From the NCBI GenBank assembly GCA_900114885.1, contig FOUN01000010.1:93815-157814 (forward strand): 64,000 nt of DNA. Direction: 5' to 3'. A model generated the notes under the pieces. The model did no database searches. It saw only the letters and a program-made list of their open reading frames with translations, and was not told the DNA's origin. This DNA comes from Psychrobacillus psychrodurans. Its GTDB lineage: Bacteria > Bacillota > Bacilli > Bacillales_A > Planococcaceae. Position numbers and translations under genes: made by a program. The first letter of the stretch is position 1. Every line of letters starts with the position of its first letter. This document shows, in pieces, positions 42,683-52,602 of the stretch.

Positions 42683-43402
42683 TTGCAGTCCTATTGGAAA
42701 GAAATAAATTTTTTACTGGAGAAGGTTGCAGAACAAGAAAATGAGAATATAGAGAATGCTTCAAAACTGATTGCTGAGCGAATTAAAAAGGGCGGAATAC
42801 TTCAATTATTTGGTTGTGGACATTCTCATCTTTTGGCCCAGGAAGCATATTACCGTGCAGGTGGGCTAGTACCTGTTGCTCCCATTAATATAGAGCCTTT
42901 AATGCTACATAAAGGTGCACTGACTTCTTCAAGTAACGAGAAAGATCCTACGCTCATCAGACAATATAAGGATCAAGTAAGCTTTGAACCGAATGACATT
43001 CTAATTGTTATTTCTACTTCTGGTCGCAATCCAGCACCAATAGATATGGCTTTCTTAGGGAAGGAAGCTGGAATTTTGGTCATCTCACTTCAATCTTTAT
43101 CCTACAGAGACCAGGAAGGCCGACATGCGAGTGGTAAAAGACTAGAGGAAGTAGTAGATATCGTATTAAATACATATGTTCCTGTCGGTGACGGACTATT
43201 AAGTAATAAGGGACTGCAATACGGACCGGCTTCGACGGTTGTTGGTGCTGCACTTCTTAATGCACTCATATGCCAAGTTATCGAGGAGATAAGTAAAGAG
43301 TCTGAAGAATTACCTGTTTTTAAAAGCGCAAATCTATCAGATAGCCAGTTTCATAATGAAACCATGTTGAAGAAATACAGAAATAGAATAGATTTTACCT
43401 AG
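42683..43402 (+). CDS. SIS-domain sugar-phosphate binding protein (UPF0309 family)
   Basis: A 239-residue protein with one SIS domain. IQLFGCGHSHLL-type GILQLFGCGHSHLLAQEAYY and ILIVISTSGRNPAPIDMAFL contain the Ser/Thr-rich phosphosugar loops. It lacks the second SIS domain of GlmS-type enzymes. The start is TTG at 42683 after GGAGGTGAT. Its place between nagA and nagB suggests an amino-sugar phosphate ligand, as an isomerase or regulator. This is inference. Confidence 0.82.
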   Translation: MQSYWKEINFLLEKVAEQENENIENASKLIAERIKKGGILQLFGCGHSHLLAQEAYYRAGGLVPVAPINIEPLMLHKGALTSSSNEKDPTLIRQYKDQVSFEPNDILIVISTSGRNPAPIDMAFLGKEAGILVISLQSLSYRDQEGRHASGKRLEEVVDIVLNTYVPVGDGLLSNKGLQYGPASTVVGAALLNALICQVIEEISKESEELPVFKSANLSDSQFHNETMLKKYRNRIDFT

Positions 43403-43525
43403 AGTAATCATTAGTGCCAGTGACTTCTCTACTTGAAGCAAATGTAGAAATTGAATATAATGATTTTTCATTCACTGTAAGTAAATAGTGCGTTATTGCA
43501 ATTTAGGAAAAAGGTGGTTTAAATT

Positions 43526-44224
43526 ATGACATTAAATTTAGAAGTTTGGGAAGATAAGGATGATTTATATAGTCGTGCTGAAGAATTATTTTCAGCACAA
43601 TTAAAGAATGGTGCAACTACATTTGGATTAGCAACGGGTGGTACCATGATTCCGCTATATGAAAAACTACGAAATAGTTCGTTGGATTTTTCTCATTGTA
43701 AGAGTGTGAACTTGGATGAGTATGTGGGAATTCCACAAGGGCATCCCGAAAGCTATTATACGTTTATGCAGAATCATCTCTTCGAAGCAAAACCATTCAA
43801 AGCTACATATATTCCAAATGGTGTAGCAGAAGATGTACATGCCGAAGCATTACGATATGAAGACTTATTGAAATCACTAACAGTCGATATGCAATTACTA
43901 GGTGTTGGTGTGAATGGTCATATAGGTTTCAATGAACCAGGAACGTCGTTTCATAGTGAGACAGATGTTGTCGAATTAACAGTTTCCACAAGATCTGCAA
44001 ACGCAAGATTTTTTGATACAATCGATGAGGTTCCTAAGCAAGCGATTACAATGGGCATTGCCTCAATAATGAGAGCAAAGTGCATTCTTTTAATAGCAGT
44101 TGGAGAAGAAAAAAGAACGGCCATAAAAGCATTGTTAAGGGGAGATGTAACGGAAGATATTCCGGTTACCAGACTCTGCAATCACCCCAATGTTATCGTT
44201 TTAACTGATTTGAAGATGAATTGA
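43526..44224 (+). CDS. nagB: Glucosamine-6-phosphate deaminase
   Basis: A 232-residue isomerase/deaminase producing fructose-6-P and ammonia. FGLATGGTMIPLYEKL is the phosphate loop, SVNLDEYVGI holds the catalytic Asp, and LGVGVNGHIGFNEPG the catalytic His/Asp region. Length is that of the short Bacillus-type NagB. AAAAAGGTGG precedes the ATG, 123 bases after the SIS gene. A strong terminator follows, ending the nag region. Confidence 0.95.
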   Translation: MTLNLEVWEDKDDLYSRAEELFSAQLKNGATTFGLATGGTMIPLYEKLRNSSLDFSHCKSVNLDEYVGIPQGHPESYYTFMQNHLFEAKPFKATYIPNGVAEDVHAEALRYEDLLKSLTVDMQLLGVGVNGHIGFNEPGTSFHSETDVVELTVSTRSANARFFDTIDEVPKQAITMGIASIMRAKCILLIAVGEEKRTAIKALLRGDVTEDIPVTRLCNHPNVIVLTDLKMN

Positions 44225-44233
44225 AGTTTAGTG

Positions 44234-44265
44234 GAGTAATTACCTTAATGGTGATTACTCTTTTT
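44234..44265 (+). terminator. Terminator after nagB
   Basis: GAGTAATTACC pairs with GGTGATTACTC (one mismatch), followed by five Ts. Confidence 0.85.
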
Positions 44266-44346
44266 CGTTCAGATAACTTGTTGATTAGGTATTTAGTTTT
44301 AGGGTAAATTATATCAAATAGCTATTAATAATGGTGAAATAACTAC

Positions 44347-44399
44347 ACTACACTTAAGTAAACAGTGATCTAACTATCGTTTAGTTAAGTGGAGTTTTT
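44347..44399 (+). terminator. Second hairpin between nagB and the GGDEF gene
   Basis: CACTTAA and TAAAC pair with GTTTA and TTAAGTG across a loop, followed by five Ts. The rest of the nagB-GGDEF gap holds nothing I recognise. Confidence 0.55.
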
Positions 44400-44623
44400 C
44401 TTCAGAATCTATAGATAATGTGTGCAACAAAAGTATAAGAGAAAAAGAATCCTACTATTTCCTCTCGAAGGAACCTTCAAGTCGGAAGTCTTCTACCAAA
44501 TATTTCCCTAAAACCTATCCTTTTTATGGTCCGATTGACTGATTCATTTTTGGAAGAAATAAAATAAAATTTACTTAAAATTAGTACGGAAAGTTCAAAT
44601 AGTAGTATGGAAGGAAAATCTAT

Positions 44624-46648
44624 ATGGAAAGATTATTTAATAGTATTTCAATTGATATGTATCGATTTTTAATAAGCAATAATCCTGAAGCTATTTTCTT
44701 GTTAGATGAAAGTGGCCACGTGTTGGATATTAATAAAGCAGGCACTAATATATTCGGGTACACTAATGCAGAACGATCAGAGTTACATTATCAGAATATC
44801 TTAGTTCCAAGTAGGGATTATAATGTGAAACGATTATTCGTAAAAACCTTACTTGGTGAATCCTGTGCTTATGAAGCAGACGCCTTTCGAAGGAACGGGG
44901 ATATTCTTCATTTACAAGTGAAAAATATTCCGATGTTAGACAATGGAGAAATTTTTGCTGTGATGATTATAGCGAAAGATGTGACTGAACTAGTTCAAAC
45001 TAAAGCAACCCTGCTAGAAACTGCAGAGAGGCTGCATTCATTACTACATTCCTCTGCGGATGCGATTGATTTAATTGATACAAAGGGGAATGTTTTGACA
45101 GTTAATCCGGCATTTGAAGAAATGTACGGTTGGAAAGTCGATGAACTGGTTGGCAAGCCATTACCGACGATCCCAAAGGAGAGAATGGATACGGTAAATA
45201 AACAACGTGAGAAACTGAAAAATGGTCACCATATAAAAGGGCTGGAAGCAACCTGTTTAAAGAAAGATGGATCATCTATAGAAGTAAGTTTCACCTTATC
45301 CCCTTTGAATGACCAAAATGGTAATGTGGTTGCATTTTCTGGGATATCTAGAGACATTACTGAGAGAAAGAAAATGGAAGTAGCCCTTAGAAATAGCAAA
45401 GATAGGTACAAATCTTTACTAAATGCATCACCTGAACCCATTTATGTTTTAAGTTACGGAGTCATACGCTACATTAATCTTGCAGCAGTAGAAATGTTCG
45501 GATTTAAAAGGCCAGAGCAAATGCTAGGGAGACATGTGCTAGATTTTGTTCATCCTGATTCATGGGAAGTAGTCCAAAGTAAAATTCGACGTATTACAGT
45601 AGAGGGGAATTTCCCAAAAGAAATTGTAGAGCAAAAAATGTTACGTGCAGATCGTTCGACGTTCCTAACAGAAACAACTTCTGTAGGAATTGAGTATGAA
45701 GATGAGTCAGCAGTTCAAGTAATTTTACGAGACATTACAGAAAAAAAGGTTCTTTTAGAGAACTTAGTTCATAATGAAGAAAAGTACCGATTAATCGCAG
45801 AAAATATGACGGATCTAGTTTCGGTAATTGATGAAAATGGGCAGACGAACTATGTATCTCCTTCTTACTTTACTGTATTAGGAATACCTTTAAATAAATT
45901 GGAAGGGGTTTCTGCAAAGGATTTTGTGCATCCAGAAGACTTACCAAATGTTACGAAGGTGTTTAAACAAATTATGAGCACAAAAGGTTCCGCCAATTTG
46001 GATTTTAGACTTAAGCATACGACTAAGACTTGGTTATGGGTAGAGTCAAAAGCAACCTTCTTTATCGATGAACAATATGGAAAACCTTTTCTGTTAATCG
46101 TTTCTCGTGATGTGGAAGAAAAGAAGCAATTGAGAGAAGAACTAAAATTAATGGCTTTCCACGATAGTTTAACTGGATTGCCAAACCGAAGATTATTCGA
46201 AGAAAAAATGCAACAATCATTAAAAGAAGCGAAGCGCCAACAACGAAAATGTGCTTTGCTCTATATGGATATCGATAAGTTTAAATGGGTAAATGACAAT
46301 CTTGGTCATTCAATCGGGGATGAATTATTGAAATTATTTGCACATAGGGTGAGTAAATGCATTCGTGACAGAGACATATTAGCACGTCAAGGTGGAGATG
46401 AGTTCACCATTTTATTGTCTGATATCGAACATGAGGAAGATGCCCGTGCTTGTGCAGAGCGTATTCTAGAAAGCTTGCAGCAAGTTTGGGAAATCGGTGA
46501 ACATAACTTTAAAACAACCTCAAGTATCGGTATTGCCTTCTATCCACAAGACGGCGACAATATAAATAATTTATTCACTAATGCAGACTATGCATTGTAT
46601 GAAGCAAAAAAGAGTGGACGTAATACTTATAGATTCTTTTCTCACTAA
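44624..46648 (+). CDS. Multi-PAS diguanylate cyclase (GGDEF)
   Basis: 674 residues. Four PAS domains occupy about 14-120, 130-250, 260-375 and 385-500; for example VLDINKAGTNIFGYTNAERS, VLTVNPAFEEMYGWKVDELV and YVSPSYFTVLGIP. A GGDEF domain follows (about 505-672) with the intact active-site motif GGDEF in ARQGGDEFTILL. The upstream R-x-x-D inhibitory site is not obvious. No EAL domain or membrane segment is present, so it is a cytoplasmic sensor making cyclic di-GMP. It is flanked by terminators. Confidence 0.92.
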   Translation: MERLFNSISIDMYRFLISNNPEAIFLLDESGHVLDINKAGTNIFGYTNAERSELHYQNILVPSRDYNVKRLFVKTLLGESCAYEADAFRRNGDILHLQVKNIPMLDNGEIFAVMIIAKDVTELVQTKATLLETAERLHSLLHSSADAIDLIDTKGNVLTVNPAFEEMYGWKVDELVGKPLPTIPKERMDTVNKQREKLKNGHHIKGLEATCLKKDGSSIEVSFTLSPLNDQNGNVVAFSGISRDITERKKMEVALRNSKDRYKSLLNASPEPIYVLSYGVIRYINLAAVEMFGFKRPEQMLGRHVLDFVHPDSWEVVQSKIRRITVEGNFPKEIVEQKMLRADRSTFLTETTSVGIEYEDESAVQVILRDITEKKVLLENLVHNEEKYRLIAENMTDLVSVIDENGQTNYVSPSYFTVLGIPLNKLEGVSAKDFVHPEDLPNVTKVFKQIMSTKGSANLDFRLKHTTKTWLWVESKATFFIDEQYGKPFLLIVSRDVEEKKQLREELKLMAFHDSLTGLPNRRLFEEKMQQSLKEAKRQQRKCALLYMDIDKFKWVNDNLGHSIGDELLKLFAHRVSKCIRDRDILARQGGDEFTILLSDIEHEEDARACAERILESLQQVWEIGEHNFKTTSSIGIAFYPQDGDNINNLFTNADYALYEAKKSGRNTYRFFSH

Positions 46649-46752
46649 CAATACGCAAAATTATAAATTTTGAAGGGTAAATGGTACTTAGCAAGGTAGA
46701 GTTTTAAATAATCAAACTTTTATATTAAATTTAGAGGCTGGTACAGAACCCC

Positions 46753-46792
46753 AAAACAGCATTTTTCTCTGTGAGAAAAATGCTGTTTTTTT
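46753..46792 (+). terminator. Very strong terminator after the GGDEF gene
   Basis: A 17-base-pair perfect stem (46753-46769 with 46773-46789) with a 3-base loop and a T-run. Confidence 0.9.
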
Positions 46793-46804
46793 GCTGTGCA
46801 CAAA

Positions 46805-46905
46805 ATTGATTTCCATTCCAGGGACGCTTTCCACGGGCGTGGCCTGAGCCCGTAGTCTCAGGCAGCACGCTATTCCCGTAGGAGTCGCCCCTCCATTCCA
46901 ATCAA
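46805..46905 (-). repeat. Dispersed GC-rich repeat family A, copy 3 (about 101 bp, inverted)
   Basis: The reverse complement starts TTGATTGGAATGGAGGGGCG, has ACTCCTACGGGAATAGCGTG and CCCGTGGAAAGCGTCCCTGG, and ends AATCAA. It aligns with copy 1 except for a shorter middle. It sits just after a terminator, as the other copies do. Confidence 0.72.
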
Positions 46906-47114
46906 TTTAATTAAATATCCATTATTTAGTAAAGTTATCTCCTTATCCAATAAAATTTCTACTTCTGTCCTAGCCTCTTTTTTTGTGTGTAGCATTTATA
47001 GGGTTACTCGGATACTAAGACTTTTTGGTGAGTGTTAAGTTGCATAATCTAATAGTGACAGGAGTTATTAGATTGAAAAATTTCCGTTTAACAAAATAGC
47101 CTTCCTTTCATTCA

Positions 47115-47143
47115 TTGACACTCAATCTATTAAAACATATGAT
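47115..47143 (+). promoter_or_regulatory. Near-consensus sigma-A promoter of the kynurenine operon
   Basis: TTGACA and TATGAT are separated by exactly 17 bases. The predicted start near 47150 leaves a leader of about 45 bases before kynU. Confidence 0.8.
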
Positions 47144-47195
47144 TTATATAAATAGAATGAAAATTTAGATTTCTAAAAGGTTGGTGACGTTTTAG

Positions 47196-48470
47196 ATGCA
47201 GAGTACTATGGTGGAATATGCGAAAAGTTTAGACGAGCAAGATGCTTTGGGAAAGTATAGAAATGAATTTTATATCCAACCGAATATCATTTACATGGAT
47301 GGGAATTCCCTGGGGTTACTATCTAAGCGGGCAGAAAAGTCTGTATTAACGCTGCTAGATTCATGGAAACAATATGGAATAGACGGATGGACGCAGGGGG
47401 AGCACCCATGGTTTTATTTCCCAGAAACATTAAGTGAGATGTGTGCCCCTCTAGTAGGAGCTTCAAAAGAAGAGGTTATCATAACAGGCTCTACCTCGGC
47501 AAACTTACATCAATTAGTCGCTAGTTTTTATAGACCAGAAGGAATTCGTAATAAAATATTAGCGGATGAACTGAATTTTCCATCCGATTTATATGCAATT
47601 AGCAGTCAGCTATCATTGCATGGATTTAATGGTGATGAACATATGAAACTGGTAAAAAGTTATGATGGCTATACATTACAAGATGAAGATATTATAAGCG
47701 CGATGACTGATGACGTAGCTTTAATAATACTACCTAGTGTGTTATATCGAAGTGGTCAGGTATTAGACATCAAAATGCTGACCGAAGCAGCTCATGAGCG
47801 AAATATTATGATTGGCTTTGATTTATGTCATTCAATTGGATCTGTACCACATGAACTGGATAAATGGGATGTGGACTTTGCGTTTTGGTGTAACTATAAG
47901 CATGTGAACGGTGGGCCTGGAGCAACAGGGGGGTTATATGTAAATCGTAAGCATTTTGGTGGGAAGCCTGGACTTGCGGGATGGTTTGGTTCTGATAAAG
48001 AAAAACAATTTGATTTGTCGACTCAAATGACCCCAGCAACAAATGCAGGAGCCTATCAAATCGGAACTCCGCATATAATGAGTAGTGCTCCGCTATATGG
48101 ATCTTTAGAAATGTTCGCAGAAGTTGGAATAGATGCCATTCGAGAAAAGTCACTAAAGTTAACCAATTATATGATGACGTTAATCGAACACGAATTAAGT
48201 GAATATAATTTTGTAATTGCTAATCCACGGGAAACAGAGATGCGTGGAGGTCATATCTTTTTAGTACATGATGAGGCAGCTCGTATATGCAAAGCGTTAA
48301 AAGTGCAACAAGTTATTCCAGATTTTCGTTCACCAAATGGCATTCGTTTAGCACCAGTTGCATTGTATAACTCGTATGAGGATGTATGGAAAACAGTGCA
48401 GATTTTAAAATTGATTATGAAGGAAGAGCTTTATAAAAAGTATGAAAATAAACGTGATGTTATTGCTTAA
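47196..48470 (+). CDS. kynU: Kynureninase
   Basis: A 424-residue PLP enzyme cleaving L-kynurenine to anthranilate and alanine. [20 protein letters not shown] is the family opening. [20 protein letters not shown] and [19 protein letters not shown] contain the PLP Asp and Schiff-base Lys. RGGHIFLVH and the C-terminal [18 protein letters not shown] substrate loop are present. It is the first gene of a U-A-B operon behind a strong promoter. Confidence 0.96.
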   Translation: MQSTMVEYAKSLDEQDALGKYRNEFYIQPNIIYMDGNSLGLLSKRAEKSVLTLLDSWKQYGIDGWTQGEHPWFYFPETLSEMCAPLVGASKEEVIITGSTSANLHQLVASFYRPEGIRNKILADELNFPSDLYAISSQLSLHGFNGDEHMKLVKSYDGYTLQDEDIISAMTDDVALIILPSVLYRSGQVLDIKMLTEAAHERNIMIGFDLCHSIGSVPHELDKWDVDFAFWCNYKHVNGGPGATGGLYVNRKHFGGKPGLAGWFGSDKEKQFDLSTQMTPATNAGAYQIGTPHIMSSAPLYGSLEMFAEVGIDAIREKSLKLTNYMMTLIEHELSEYNFVIANPRETEMRGGHIFLVHDEAARICKALKVQQVIPDFRSPNGIRLAPVALYNSYEDVWKTVQILKLIMKEELYKKYENKRDVIA

Positions 48471-48485
48471 GAAAGGAGGTATAGC

Positions 48486-49316
48486 ATGCCAGATGATAAT
48501 AGGGAAAGTGGAATACATACAGATTTTCGAGAAGAAATGACGTATGGTGAATACTTACAGCTAGATAATTTATTGGCCAGTCAACAAAGGTTATCAGGAC
48601 ATCATGATGAAATGCTATTCATAATTATTCATCAGGTTAGTGAACTTTGGATGAAACTTATATTGCATGAACTTACGAGTGCAATTCAAGCTATACAAGC
48701 GGATAAAATGCAATCTGCATTTAAAATGTTAGCACGAGTGACGAAAATTCAAACACAAATTATCCAGGCTTGGGATGTCCTTTCCACACTAACACCTGCA
48801 GAGTATTTAGAGTTTCGAGATAAGCTGGGCAAGGCTTCTGGCTTTCAATCGTTTCAATATAGACAAATTGAATTTGCCCTTGGCTATAGGACTAAGCATA
48901 TACTGAAGATTTACGAACAAGAGACAGAATTGTATGAAGAGCTGCAAGATGCTTTTCATGCACCAAGTATTTATGATGTTTCAATTCAAGCTTTGGATCG
49001 AGCTGGGTTTCCGATAAATACTCAGTTATTGAATCGAGATTATTCCATTACGTACGTCGGAGATGAATCAGTAGCAAATGCATGGAAAGAAGTTTATCAA
49101 AACGTCGATAAGTACTGGAATTTGTATCAATTAGCAGAAAAGTTAGTAGACGTAGAAGACTGGCTCCAGCAGTGGCGCTTTCGTCATATGAAAACGGTAG
49201 AAAGAATAATAGGATTTAAAAAAGGCACTGGAGGATCATCTGGTGTGAATTATTTACGGCATGTATTAGACCATCGTTTCTTCCCAGAGCTTTGGGATTT
49301 ACGTACAAATTTATAG
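48486..49316 (+). CDS. kynA: Tryptophan 2,3-dioxygenase
   Basis: A 276-residue haem dioxygenase opening the indole ring of L-tryptophan to N-formylkynurenine. [40 protein letters not shown] and [18 protein letters not shown] are the family signatures. The haem-ligand His region lies late, around [21 protein letters not shown]. It starts 15 bases after kynU behind AAAGGAGG. Confidence 0.96.
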   Translation: MPDDNRESGIHTDFREEMTYGEYLQLDNLLASQQRLSGHHDEMLFIIIHQVSELWMKLILHELTSAIQAIQADKMQSAFKMLARVTKIQTQIIQAWDVLSTLTPAEYLEFRDKLGKASGFQSFQYRQIEFALGYRTKHILKIYEQETELYEELQDAFHAPSIYDVSIQALDRAGFPINTQLLNRDYSITYVGDESVANAWKEVYQNVDKYWNLYQLAEKLVDVEDWLQQWRFRHMKTVERIIGFKKGTGGSSGVNYLRHVLDHRFFPELWDLRTNL

Positions 49317-49329
49317 GGAGGTCAGGAAA

Positions 49330-49956
49330 ATGAACAAAGAATGGATTGATATTACACAAACTATCTCGACTAGAATAGCAACATGGCCAGGGGATACTAT
49401 TTTTGAATATGAACTTACCGCTACAAAGGAAGAGGGGGGTGCTGCAAATGTTGGGACGATAACAGCAAGTTTGCATACAGGAACTCATGCAGATGCTCCA
49501 TTTCATTATGTAAGTGAAGGAAAGACACTGGATATGCTCGACGTTAATATGTATATTGGACGTGCAAAAGTGGTTAGTGTCGTTGGTGCTTCCGAGATAG
49601 GTAGGGAGGAATTAGAGGGGGTTGATTTAACGGGTGTAGAGCGTTTGCTTTTAAAAACGACGAATACAGCATCACCTGAAAAATTTCCTGAAAAGATTAA
49701 TACATTGAAGGAAAATATTGGACCATTTTTAAAGGAAAAGGGTATTTTTCTAATCGGCACAGACCAACCATCAGTTGATGGGATAGAAAGTAAGGAGCTA
49801 TTAGCGCATCATTCACTGTTTAGAAATGATGTATATATTATAGAAAATCTCTTGCTGGAAAATGTAGAGCCTGGTGATTATGATTTAATCGCTTTACCTT
49901 TGAAAATTGAAGGGGCGGACGGAAGCCCCATACGTGCAGTGCTAAAAAAAATATAA
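49330..49956 (+). CDS. kynB: Kynurenine formamidase
   Basis: A 208-residue metal-dependent formamidase (cyclase family) converting N-formylkynurenine to kynurenine. WIDITQTISTRIATWPGDT and the metal site HTGTHADAPFHY are intact, and GTDQPSVDG and ALPLKIEGADGSPIRAVL follow. It lies 13 bases after kynA. With kynU and kynA it completes tryptophan-to-anthranilate conversion. Confidence 0.95.
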   Translation: MNKEWIDITQTISTRIATWPGDTIFEYELTATKEEGGAANVGTITASLHTGTHADAPFHYVSEGKTLDMLDVNMYIGRAKVVSVVGASEIGREELEGVDLTGVERLLLKTTNTASPEKFPEKINTLKENIGPFLKEKGIFLIGTDQPSVDGIESKELLAHHSLFRNDVYIIENLLLENVEPGDYDLIALPLKIEGADGSPIRAVLKKI

Positions 49957-50022
49957 TAGACGGGATAGATAGCACTTTAATATGCTAGTCTATCCTTTTC
50001 TATTTTAAAAGGAGGAGCTAGA

Positions 50023-50454
50023 ATGAAAAGGTTTTTATTTATTTTCTTTTCCACAGCAGTAATTGGATTTGTTTTTTATTTTGGGATGGATTATCAAATG
50101 AGATTAAGAGAAAAGTCAGCAATCATATTTGATATTAAGCCTTATATATCATTTGCAAGCTTTTTCTCTATTTTTATTGGAATGTTGTTACGATTACCCA
50201 AACTAATTTTAGAAATTAGAGAAAAACAAAGGTGGTCATTCGATTGGATGAAGTTCATCGTAATTGGAATACCATCTCTCTATATTGCAATGATTCCACT
50301 TTTTGCTATTGTCTATGGAATGAATTTATGGTTTTCAAATGTGGTTATGCTACTAGGGGATATAACATTCACAACAATAGCTGGGGTAATATTTGGCTAT
50401 GTATTGTTAGATAGCTTAAACAGTAAAGCTTCCACAACTATTAAAGTACTTTAG
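50023..50454 (+). CDS. Membrane protein of unknown function, four helices
   Basis: 143 residues with hydrophobic segments at about 4-22, 42-60, 78-100 and 108-131, and a basic loop (REKQRWSFDWMK) in between. AGGAGG precedes the ATG. It follows kynB by 66 bases with a weak hairpin in between, so cotranscription is possible but not clear. I do not recognise a family. Confidence 0.6.
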   Translation: MKRFLFIFFSTAVIGFVFYFGMDYQMRLREKSAIIFDIKPYISFASFFSIFIGMLLRLPKLILEIREKQRWSFDWMKFIVIGIPSLYIAMIPLFAIVYGMNLWFSNVVMLLGDITFTTIAGVIFGYVLLDSLNSKASTTIKVL

Positions 50455-50520
50455 CAGAGTGGAGCATAAAGCCCAGTATCAATCAAAGATTCAGGGCTTT
50501 TACATATGGAGGTGTAGTTT

Positions 50521-50751
50521 ATGAGAAAGTTATCACTATCTTTATTGGGTGGAACCATAATTGGATTAATTGTGTCTTTTACTCTTATGGATTATAGAGA
50601 TATAAAATATGAAATTAGAAATCAGGGTGGAATAGAATCCAGGTGGATAAGAGAAATGGATCTTGATTTTGTCTTCAATGCCTCAGCATTAATTATCGGG
50701 ATATCAGTTTTAATTTTTATTGTTTGGACTTTTATTGAGAAAAGATGCTAA
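50521..50751 (+). CDS. Small membrane protein, two helices
   Basis: 76 residues with membrane segments at about 4-24 and 50-71, separated by a charged loop (DYRDIKYEIRNQGGIESRW). ATATGGAGGTG precedes the ATG. The function is unknown. It may form a unit with the preceding small membrane protein gene. Confidence 0.6.
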   Translation: MRKLSLSLLGGTIIGLIVSFTLMDYRDIKYEIRNQGGIESRWIREMDLDFVFNASALIIGISVLIFIVWTFIEKRC

Positions 50752-50764
50752 TAATTGGTCTTTT

Positions 50765-50936
50765 TTATAAGAAAGCCCAAATTGCTAAGAGTGTGCAAAA
50801 GGCAGCTACCATAAATATTACTTCAACATGTATACTAAAAACTCCAAAAAATATTGCGGCTGCAAGCTTAGAAAATGTCGTCCAACCAAGCAGGCTTTTT
50901 TTAAAATAGTTTCCACATAAATTTAATCCTCTGCAT
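50765..50936 (-). pseudogene. Small membrane protein gene split by a +1 frameshift
   Basis: On the minus strand GGAGGAG precedes ATG 50936, which opens MQRIKFMWKLF and stops at TAA. Skipping one T at TTT-TAA continues KKSLLGWTTFSKLAAAIFFG and on to AIWAFL-stop at 50765, a coherent two-helix protein of about 56 residues. The break is at TTTT followed by seven As. Mutation or sequencing error in the homopolymer is most likely; programmed +1 shifting is a remote option. Confidence 0.45.
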
Positions 50937-51094
50937 ACGTATTATCTCCTCCTACTCTTAATTACTGAATAACTTCTTTAGAACTAACTTCTTTAATTGT
51001 TCATAATTTACCTTCTAGCAGTGATGTAAATCATATCAGTAATTTTCAAAAACGCTTATACTAGTTGTATGAATTGATATAAGGAGTGGTTAGG

Positions 51095-52486
51095 TTGAAA
51101 AAAATAGTGGTTATTGGTGGCGGAATCACAGGGCTTTCTACTATGCATTATTTGCAAAAACTTAAAAACGAAAAATCTTTAGACATAGAGCTAGTATTAG
51201 TTGAAGCGAACGAGTACTTAGGTGGCAAAATCCATACCATGCAGGAAGACAACTTCATTATGGAGGTTGGAGCTGATTCAATTGTTGCAAGAAACGAAGC
51301 AATCACAAATTTAATTGAAGAGCTAAATCTTGAAGAAGAAAAAGTGTATAACTCTACAGGCATTTCGTATATTTACACAAACAATGAGTTACATGCAATT
51401 CCTGCAGACACTGTATTCGGTATTCCCACAAGTATTGAATCATTAAATAGCAGCACGCTAATATCAGATGCTGGGAAAAAAGAAGCATTAAAGGATTTAG
51501 AATTACCAAATGAGAGCTTCACAAAAGAAAGCTCAGTCGGGTCATTTTTAGAGTATTTCTTAGGGAAAGAATTAGTTGAAAAACAAATTGTGCCTGTGTT
51601 ATCAGGTGTTTATTCTGGTGATCTCAATAAACTTTCTATCGCTACTACACTACCTTATTTGATTGACTATAAAAATAAATACGGCAGTATAATTAAGGGG
51701 TTAGAGGAAAACAGAGCAAAATTCCAAGCAGCAGCTAATAAAAAGTTCATTTCTTTCCAAAATGGACTTTCCACACTAATTGATCGCTTAGAAGAAGTGC
51801 TGGGCGAATCTACGATTATTAAAGGTGTGGCAACAAAGAAAGTAGAGAAGAAGGATGGACGTTATTCGGTTTTATTGACTAATGGGAAAACGATTGAAGC
51901 AGATAGTGTAGTGCTAGCTACTCCCCATAATGTTGCGCAGCTGATTCTTCAAGATGAACAGTTGGATACCGATTTCAATAGACTAAAAAATTCATCCCTT
52001 ATTAGTGTATATCTTGGATTTGATATTCCAGATAATCAGCTTCCAGCAGAGGGCACTGGTTTTATCGTATCCGAAAATAGTGATGTGAAATGTAATGCAT
52101 GTACGTGGACAAGTCGTAAATGGACACACACGTCAAAAAACAATAAATTACTTGTTCGTATGTTCTATAAGAGTTCAAGTCCAGCCTTTGAGAGCATGAA
52201 GAATATGAGTGAAGAAGAGCTAGTAGAGGTTGCGCTCCAAGATATTAAAATGAGCTTGAAATTAACGGGAAAACCTGAGGTAATAGAAGTAACAAAATGG
52301 AATGATCAAATGCCAAATTATCATCTAGCACACGGGGATGCAATTCAATCATTAACAGCTAAGATGGCTGATGAGATGCCAAATGTGGTGTTGGCTGGTT
52401 GTTCTTATTACGGGGTTGGAATTGTAGCTTGCATTAAGAACGGTAGAGAAACAGCAGAAAATATTATAAATTCAATAGTTGTTTAA
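51095..52486 (+). CDS. Protoporphyrinogen/coproporphyrinogen III oxidase (HemY/CgoX)
   Basis: A 463-residue FAD enzyme of haem synthesis. VVIGGGITGLSTMHYLQKL is the dinucleotide-binding motif; EANEYLGGKIHTM and EVGADSIVARN follow, and GVYSGDLNKLSIATTLPYL is a family landmark. VVLAGCSYYGVGIVACIKNG is the C-terminal FAD contact. The start is TTG 51095, 8 bases after AAGGAG; the GTG at 51086 lies inside the ribosome site. No other haem genes adjoin it, so it is probably monocistronic. Confidence 0.92.
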   Translation: MKKIVVIGGGITGLSTMHYLQKLKNEKSLDIELVLVEANEYLGGKIHTMQEDNFIMEVGADSIVARNEAITNLIEELNLEEEKVYNSTGISYIYTNNELHAIPADTVFGIPTSIESLNSSTLISDAGKKEALKDLELPNESFTKESSVGSFLEYFLGKELVEKQIVPVLSGVYSGDLNKLSIATTLPYLIDYKNKYGSIIKGLEENRAKFQAAANKKFISFQNGLSTLIDRLEEVLGESTIIKGVATKKVEKKDGRYSVLLTNGKTIEADSVVLATPHNVAQLILQDEQLDTDFNRLKNSSLISVYLGFDIPDNQLPAEGTGFIVSENSDVKCNACTWTSRKWTHTSKNNKLLVRMFYKSSSPAFESMKNMSEEELVEVALQDIKMSLKLTGKPEVIEVTKWNDQMPNYHLAHGDAIQSLTAKMADEMPNVVLAGCSYYGVGIVACIKNGRETAENIINSIVV

Positions 52487-52492
52487 GTTTGC

Positions 52493-52522
52493 TGGCCAAA
52501 ATTCATTTTTGGCCATTTTTTT
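52493..52522 (+). terminator. Terminator after the haem oxidase gene
   Basis: TGGCCAAAA pairs with TTTTGGCCA around a short loop, followed by seven Ts. Confidence 0.88.
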
Positions 52523-52602
52523 ATGGGGAAAATTGAATAGTTGCTTATTTGGTGAAATTTACATTTTCTTTTGTTGTGCTACGATTCAATTGGAGGTGAA
52601 GT

